Shown here: one piece after another, positions 59,956-64,000 of the stretch
Position numbering within the stretch: the stretch's first letter is position 1
How the letters are laid out: every line of letters starts with the position of its first letter
From: T1Sed10-7 sp041685505
GTDB lineage: Bacteria > Actinomycetota > Nitriliruptoria > Nitriliruptorales > Nitriliruptoraceae
Direction: 5' to 3'
Assembly: GCA_041685505.1 (NCBI GenBank)
Contig: JAWLFQ010000003.1
Span: 20,407-84,406, forward strand
DNA: 64,000 bases
Made by a program: the position numbers and the translations under genes
Notes under the pieces: model-generated
Seen by the model: only the letters and a program-made list of their open reading frames with translations
The model's database searches: none
What the model was told of the DNA's origin: nothing

Positions 59956-61275
59956 TCAGGCGTCCGGCTCCTCACCGGGGCGTTGCACCGGAGCACGGTC
60001 CTCCCGGCGCGGTGCCACCTCGCCGGGGACCTCCTGCTCGTCGAGCAGGGCCGCGTAGGACACCCCGACGCCCGAGAAACGTCGGGCGACCGAGTCGGCG
60101 ATGCGCTCCACCCGTTCCCAGCGCGGGTCGGCGAGTCGATCGGTGACCGCCGGGCTCGGCCCCTGACCCGCATCCGAGGTCGCGGTGTCCAGGGTGAGCT
60201 GTCGGGCGCCGTCGCCCTGGCCGAGGTTGGAGACCCCCACCCCCAGCAACCGCACCCGTGCCCGCTCCAGGCGCAGTCCCGCGAGCAGGTCGAGCGCGAT
60301 GGTGGCCACGTCACGGGTGCGGTCCGTGGGTGCCGGCAGGGTGTTGGACCGTGTCAGCGTCTCGAAGGAGTCGAAGCGGACCTTGAGGGTGATGGTGCGC
60401 CCGGCGACACCCGAGGCACGCAGGCGCCGGCCGACGGTCTCGCTGAGCCTGAGCACCTGGCGTTCGAGCTCCTCCGGGTCGTCGACGTCGTGGTCGAAGG
60501 TGCGTTCACCGGAGATCGAGCGGGCCGGCTCGCTGGGGGTCACGCGGCGCGGATCGATCCCCAGCGCCAGCTGGTGCAGCTGGCTGCCCAGCGCCTCGCC
60601 CACGACCCGTTGCAGGGTGCGCAGCTCCGCGTCGGCGAGCTGTCCGACGGTGCGGTAGCCGAAGCTCTCCAGCCGCTCCACCGTGCGCGGTCCGGCCCCC
60701 CACAGGTCACCGACCGGCAGCGGCCTGAGCCGCGCCACCACCTCGTCGGCAGGCCAGTGCACGAGCCCGTCGGGTTTGGCGCGATCGGACAGCAGCTTGG
60801 CGACGGACTTGGTCGGCCCCACCCCCACCGAGCAGGGCAGACCCACCTCCTCCCGCACGCGGGTCCGGATCATCTCGCCGATGGCCGGCGGTGCACCGAA
60901 CAGTCGCACCGCTCCCCCGACGTCCAGGAAGGCCTCGTCCAACGACAGCGGTTCCACCAGCGGGGTGATGTCGGCCAGGATGGCCATCACCTGGCGCGAC
61001 ACCTCGCGGTACCGGTCGAAGCGGTTGCCGACGATGACCAGGTCGGGGCACAGCCGCCGGGCGCGGACCATGGGCATGGCGGAGTGGATGCCGAAGCGGC
61101 GGGCCTCGTAGGAGGCGGCGGCCACGACCCCGCGACCGCCCGAGCCGCCGACCACCACCGGCTGGCCCTCAAGTGTCGGGTCGTCGCGCTGCTCCACGGA
61201 GGCGTAGAACGCATCCATGTCGACGTGCAGGATCGGCTCGGGGGAGCTGGGGGTCGCCTCGCCGCGTGGTTGCAC
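59956..61275 (-). CDS. dinB: Y-family DNA polymerase IV
   Basis: Error-prone translesion polymerase, 439 residues. Catalytic sites: ILHVDMDAFYASVEQRDDP (first aspartate), YEARRFGIHSAMP, and EPLSLDEAFLDV. Then the thumb with SVGVGPTKSVAKLLSD and GDLWGAGPRTVERLESFG, and the little finger with SGERTFDHDV and TITLKVRFDSFETLTRS. The long C-terminal region (after about 350) has no clear clamp-binding QLxLF; QLTLDT may be one. GTG at 61275 has GGGAGGT upstream. A perfect LexA-type palindrome lies 33 bp before the start. Confidence 0.95.
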   Translation of the reverse strand: MQPRGEATPSSPEPILHVDMDAFYASVEQRDDPTLEGQPVVVGGSGGRGVVAAASYEARRFGIHSAMPMVRARRLCPDLVIVGNRFDRYREVSRQVMAILADITPLVEPLSLDEAFLDVGGAVRLFGAPPAIGEMIRTRVREEVGLPCSVGVGPTKSVAKLLSDRAKPDGLVHWPADEVVARLRPLPVGDLWGAGPRTVERLESFGYRTVGQLADAELRTLQRVVGEALGSQLHQLALGIDPRRVTPSEPARSISGERTFDHDVDDPEELERQVLRLSETVGRRLRASGVAGRTITLKVRFDSFETLTRSNTLPAPTDRTRDVATIALDLLAGLRLERARVRLLGVGVSNLGQGDGARQLTLDTATSDAGQGPSPAVTDRLADPRWERVERIADSVARRFSGVGVSYAALLDEQEVPGEVAPRREDRAPVQRPGEEPDA

Positions 61276-61307
61276 GCCGTCATCACCTCCCGCACGCGCT
61301 ACGGCAA

Positions 61308-61334
61308 CGAACGCGCGTTCGCCCGTCGATGATA
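61308..61334 (-). promoter_or_regulatory. LexA/SOS box and -10 element of dinB
   Basis: CGAACGCGCGTTCG (61308-61321) is a perfect 14-bp palindrome with GAAC-N4-GTTC, the core of the actinobacterial SOS box. A TATCAT hexamer on the minus strand (61334-61329) is a good -10, so the box covers the transcript start. LexA binding should repress dinB until DNA damage. A second hexamer TAGGCA is at 61386-61381. The rest of the 205-bp gap to the VOC gene shows nothing else. Confidence 0.75.
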
Positions 61335-61480
61335 CCGCCGGGGACGCTGCCCCCGCCGGCTTGGACCACCGCGTGGACGCTGCCTAACGTCCGCGCCCGC
61401 CGCCGGGGCGTGGCAGCACCGCTGCGGCGACCGGCGCAGCGCCAGCTGCATCCGGTCACGCCCAGCCTGTGGAGCCGATC

Positions 61481-62188
61481 GTGCCCATCCCCGCCGTACC
61501 CGACCACGTCGCCGCCGCTGTGCCCTCCATCGACGCAGCCACGGACCGGTGGATCGACCACCTCGGTGGTGGCTTGGTGGTGCCGACGTGGGCGGCACCA
61601 GGCAGCGGCTTCGCCACCTGCCAGGCACGGTTCGCCGGTGGCGCGAAGCTGGAACTGTTGGAACCTCGCGCAGCCGACGGCTTCGCCGCACGCTTCCTGG
61701 AGCGCCGGGGCGCCGGCGTGCACCACCTGACCCTGAAGGTCCCGTCGCTGCTGCCCGCGGTGGCGGTCCTCGAGGACGCCGGGCTGGACGTGGTCGACGT
61801 CGCCACCGACAACGCGTACTGGCACGAGGCCTTCCTGCGTCCCTCGCAGGTCGGTGGCCTGATCGTGCAGGTGGCCTGGGCCCGGCACGACGACCAGGGC
61901 TGGGCCGCCCTCCTCGGGGCCACCCCCCAGGACCCGCGGTCCGACGCTGCCCGGCTGCTGGGGCCGCGGTTGGCCCATCCGGACCTGGCCGCCGCCGCCA
62001 GGGTCTGGGAACTGCTCGGTGCGGAGGTGGGACGTGAGGGCGGGGTGCTGACGGCGCGTTGGCCCGGCGCCCCTCTCGATATCGAGGTGGTCACCGGCGA
62101 GCGGGCGGGCCCGCTGGGACTGCGGATGGCGGGCACCGGGACGCTGCACGCCGACGAGCTGTACGGCCCCGCGGTGCTGGTCGGGTAG
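61481..62188 (+). CDS. VOC/glyoxalase-superfamily protein (methylmalonyl-CoA epimerase-like)
   Basis: 235 residues. A first VOC module (about 1-125) shows DHVAAAVPSIDAATDRWIDHLG, the LELLEPR segment, GAGVHHLTLKVPSLLPAVAVLE and GGLIVQVAW. These resemble methylmalonyl-CoA epimerase metal sites (H, H, and E in LELLEP). A second, degenerate module of about 80 residues follows, making it longer than the 140-residue epimerase. GTG at 61481 has GGAG six bases before it and is preferred to the GTG at 61469. The substrate is uncertain. Confidence 0.72.
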   Translation: MPIPAVPDHVAAAVPSIDAATDRWIDHLGGGLVVPTWAAPGSGFATCQARFAGGAKLELLEPRAADGFAARFLERRGAGVHHLTLKVPSLLPAVAVLEDAGLDVVDVATDNAYWHEAFLRPSQVGGLIVQVAWARHDDQGWAALLGATPQDPRSDAARLLGPRLAHPDLAAAARVWELLGAEVGREGGVLTARWPGAPLDIEVVTGERAGPLGLRMAGTGTLHADELYGPAVLVG

Positions 62189-62189
62189 C

Positions 62190-62606
62190 TCAGCTGCGCT
62201 GCTCGCCGAGCAGCGCGACCCGCGCGACCGCGTGCCGTCGGGCAGCGTGGGCGAGCGGGCGGTCAGCGGTCCAGAGCAGATCATCGTTCGCCAGTGCCAA
62301 AGCGACGTAGAGGCAGTCGTGGATGGGGTGCTGCAGGGTGACCGCGAGGTCGAAGGCTGCCGGCAGGAGCGGGGTCGACGCCCTGAGCCGCGGCTCACCC
62401 CGACCACCGATGGCGGCAACGGCACGCTGCGCCTGCGGTGCCGCCATCTCGCCACGGCGCACCTTGACCCACAGCGCGTTCGCCACCTCGATCGCCAGCA
62501 GATCAGGGGCGAGCAGTGGCTCGTCCGTCAGCAGAAGTGACCGAGCCTCGTCGTGGTGCTCCTCGAGCACGAACCACTTGACCACGAGCGAGGCGTCGAC
62601 GATCAC
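62190..62606 (-). CDS. vapC: VapC-like PIN-domain ribonuclease toxin
   Basis: 138 residues. PIN-domain acidic residues are in place: VDASLVVKW (Asp4), LAIEVANALW (Glu about 41), HDCLYVALA (Asp about 97) and WTADRPLAHAA (Asp about 115). The fold cleaves RNA, often tRNA, when not held by its antitoxin. The GTG start overlaps the vapB stop as GTGA, the classic toxin-antitoxin layout. Its end lies 1 bp from the convergent VOC gene. No other defence or mobile gene is nearby. Confidence 0.9.
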   Translation of the reverse strand: MIVDASLVVKWFVLEEHHDEARSLLLTDEPLLAPDLLAIEVANALWVKVRRGEMAAPQAQRAVAAIGGRGEPRLRASTPLLPAAFDLAVTLQHPIHDCLYVALALANDDLLWTADRPLAHAARRHAVARVALLGEQRS

Positions 62607-62842
62607 CGTCCGTCGCGCCCCCGGTCGGCGCGGATGAGGGTGACCGCGTCGGTGTGCTCCCGCCCCGCCGTCGTCGCTGCGACGTCGTCAGCCAGGGACA
62701 GCAGGTCGGACCTCTCCAGACCGGACGCGTCGGCCAGGAGCCGGCGCAGGTGCCCCTCAAGGGAGCTGCCCTCGGCAGCCGCCTTGGCCTTCAGCCGTTC
62801 GACGACATCCGCCGGAAGATCCCGTATCAGGACCTGCGCGAT
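62603..62842 (-). CDS. vapB: VapB-like (FitA-type ribbon-helix-helix) antitoxin
   Basis: About 80 residues. AQVLIRDLPADVVERLKAKA is the ribbon-helix-helix DNA-binding part, followed by AEGSSLEGHLRRLLADAS and a flexible toxin-binding tail. Family members begin M-AQVLIRDL. Here the residue before AQVLIRDL is an ATC codon (62842-62840), seven bases after GGAGG (62850-62854). The nearest canonical in-frame start, GTG at 62878, would add 12 residues, has no ribosome-binding site and overlaps a repeat that looks like the operator. An AUC start is therefore my preferred reading, with GTG 62878 as the alternative. Confidence 0.82.
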   Translation of the reverse strand: MAQVLIRDLPADVVERLKAKAAAEGSSLEGHLRRLLADASGLERSDLLSLADDVAATTAGREHTDAVTLIRADRGRDGR

Positions 62843-62856
62843 GGCCGCACCTCCGT

Positions 62857-62878
62857 GTGATAACAGCGACGATAGCAC
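62857..62878. promoter_or_regulatory. Candidate VapB operator
   Basis: GTGATAAC-AGCGAC-GATAGCAC is an imperfect inverted repeat (6 of 8 positions) just upstream of the vapB ribosome-binding site. It includes TATC-type hexamers that could serve as -10. Toxin-antitoxin pairs usually repress themselves at such a site. The remaining 199 bp to the HAD gene hold no gene I can see. Confidence 0.45.
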
Positions 62879-63077
62879 CTTCGTTGCTGGTCGCGGCGGT
62901 TACAGGCCCACGCGGGTCCCAGGTGGCCACCCCGAAGGTCCCGACTGACGCGTGCGTGGAACGGATCGACGTCGGGGACGTCGGATCGCTGCACGGTTCG
63001 CGGTGGAGCACTGCCCCGTCCAGGACATGCGCACCGGCGTGACGATCAGGTCGGAGCTCGAGCTGGCGTGACGGCGG

Positions 63078-63734
63078 TCACGCCCAGCCGGCGAGCGCCA
63101 CCGCCTCGGTGAGGGAGTCCGCCACAGCCACCCCCGTGGCCTCCAGCTCGTGGCGGGGGTGGGAACCGCCGTCGTAGAGCACGCAGGCCGCGCCGACGTG
63201 GGCGGCCGCGGCGGCATCGTCCTTGGCGTCACCGATGACCAGCACCTCGGCGGGGGGGCCGCCGTTGGCGGCGGCGATCCGCTCGAGGTGGGCTGCGAGG
63301 TAGGGGGCCTTGACGCCCCCGCCCTCGCCGCGCAGGCCGTCCACACGGACGAAGCGATCCGCGAGGGCGTACCGGTCGATCAGCGGCAACAGGTCGTGGT
63401 GGCGGTACATCGACAGCAGCGACTGGCTGGCACCGGCAGCCGCCGCTCGCTGGAGGGCGTCGGTGGCGTCCACGGCGAGCTGCGCGTCGACGATCGCCTC
63501 GCGGTAGCCGGTGTGGAACGCCTCATCGATGACCGCCCACTCGTCAGGCTCGATCGGCCGGCCGAACAGCCGCTCGTAGAACACCTGGACGGGCCGGGTG
63601 TACAGGCGCTGGTAGGTGGCCTGGTCGGTGGCCGGCAGGCCCGCGGCAGCCAACGCCACGTTCAACCCCGCGATGACCATGGGCTGGTCATCGAAGAGGG
63701 TGCCGTTCCAGTCCCAGACGATGTGCGGTCGCAT
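63078..63734 (-). CDS. HAD-superfamily phosphatase (phosphoglycolate phosphatase-like)
   Basis: 218 residues. HAD motifs: nucleophile site IVWDWNGTLFDD (DWNGT in place of the common DxDGT), helical cap (about 20-85), motif II SLLSMYRH, the lysine in GGGVKAPYLAAH, and motif III/IV VLVIGDAKDDAAAAAHVGA. The order fits the Gph/PGP-like group; the substrate is unknown. ATG at 63734 has no ribosome-binding site. A TAGCCT hexamer (63747-63742) ends exactly seven bases before it, so the message may be leaderless. Confidence 0.83.
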   Translation of the reverse strand: MRPHIVWDWNGTLFDDQPMVIAGLNVALAAAGLPATDQATYQRLYTRPVQVFYERLFGRPIEPDEWAVIDEAFHTGYREAIVDAQLAVDATDALQRAAAAGASQSLLSMYRHHDLLPLIDRYALADRFVRVDGLRGEGGGVKAPYLAAHLERIAAANGGPPAEVLVIGDAKDDAAAAAHVGAACVLYDGGSHPRHELEATGVAVADSLTEAVALAGWA

Positions 63735-63744
63735 GGCGTGGAGG

Positions 63745-64000
63745 CTACCGGGCACCGCGGCCGAACTCGCTGACGCTGAGGCCCCGCGGGCGGGGGGTAC
63801 CGCCACGCTCGTGGGGTGCGGGGGTACCACGCTCGGCCAGGGCGTCCTCCAGCCACCCCTCCTGCCATGCTCGCCACAGCCGGGAGAGATCCCACGCCCT
63901 CGTGCCGGTCACCGTGGCGCCGCGGTTGCCGCGCCGGCTCACCCGCCCCTCGGCGACCAGCAGCCAGGCGTGCAGCACCGTCCATGCGCAGTCGTCCAGG
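63745..64000 (-). CDS. C-terminal end of an unidentified protein (cut by the window edge)
   Basis: The last 85 codons of a reading frame that is open to the window end. Codon third positions are strongly G/C as in the neighbours, so it is probably real. The visible part is Trp- and Arg-rich: WTVLHAWLLVAEGRVSRRG, then TRAWDLSRLWRAWQEGWLED, and a proline-rich tail. I do not recognise a family. Its TAG stop (63747-63745) overlaps the candidate -10 of the HAD gene. Confidence 0.55.
   Translation of the reverse strand, partial: LDDCAWTVLHAWLLVAEGRVSRRGNRGATVTGTRAWDLSRLWRAWQEGWLEDALAERGTPAPHERGGTPRPRGLSVSEFGRGAR

Noticed and set aside
62190..62878. vapBC as part of a larger defence or mobile island
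   Set aside because: Neighbouring genes are ordinary metabolic genes with similar base composition, and no integrase or repeat flanks the pair.

Overview
The window is a very GC-rich actinobacterial chromosome segment with dense, mostly minus-strand housekeeping genes. The assignment rests on several features: an actinobacterial integration host factor (mihF); a PriA without a P-loop; a translational T-box in front of an ileS of the eukaryote-like class; a division cluster that uses SepF and DivIVA/Wag31 and lacks ftsA; and many GTG starts. A deep-branching actinobacterium (Nitriliruptoria/Euzebya-like) is my guess, not something the sequence proves. I see no insertion sequence, prophage, CRISPR array, tRNA or rRNA.

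Layout. 1-2251: the 5' part of infC, a DUF1844-like gene, and the divergent hisE-hisG pair. 2232-9855: a leftward run of rpe, a receiver-GGDEF regulator, ribD, ribE, ribBA, ribH and helD. 9951-20267: a leftward block of mihF, gmk, rpoZ, coaBC, metK, priA, def, fmt and rsmB, interrupted by a rightward DUF3137-like/lemA pair. 20499-21917: a 5'-nucleotidase and pyrE. 21943-28328: dnaE, an SRPBCC gene, and rluD-lspA-traR/dksA. 28427-32720: promoter, T-box leader, ileS and a small HEAVH-motif membrane protein. 32750-52157: the division and cell-wall cluster, read leftward from mraZ to divIVA. 52479-57801: a TetR regulator divergent from moxR-DUF58-tgpA. 57847-64000: DUF3040, enoyl-CoA hydratase, a cysteine-rich protein, dinB with an SOS box, a VOC protein, vapBC, a HAD phosphatase and a partial gene.

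How the genes work together. Most neighbours within a run overlap by four bases (ATGA or GTGA) or nearly touch, which suggests translational coupling. The mraZ-to-divIVA run covers lipid II synthesis (murE, murF, mraY, murD, murG, murC, murB), the septal synthase (ftsW, ftsI, ftsL, ftsQ), and the Z-ring with its partners (ftsZ, sepF, yggT, divIVA). MoxR-DUF58-TgpA next door is a membrane-associated set of unknown substrate. The his, rib, formyl-Met, CoA, SAM and pyrimidine genes are core metabolism.

I did not find an undescribed multi-gene system. The items most worth a second look are regulatory: the ileS T-box; a 14-bp LexA-type palindrome before dinB; a 20-bp perfect operator-like repeat between tetR and moxR; apparent AUC start codons in infC, rpoZ and vapB, each 7 nt after a strong ribosome-binding site; an inverted repeat at the likely dnaE transcript start; a recurring TAGSCT -10 motif; and the unassigned HEAVH-motif and cysteine-rich proteins.
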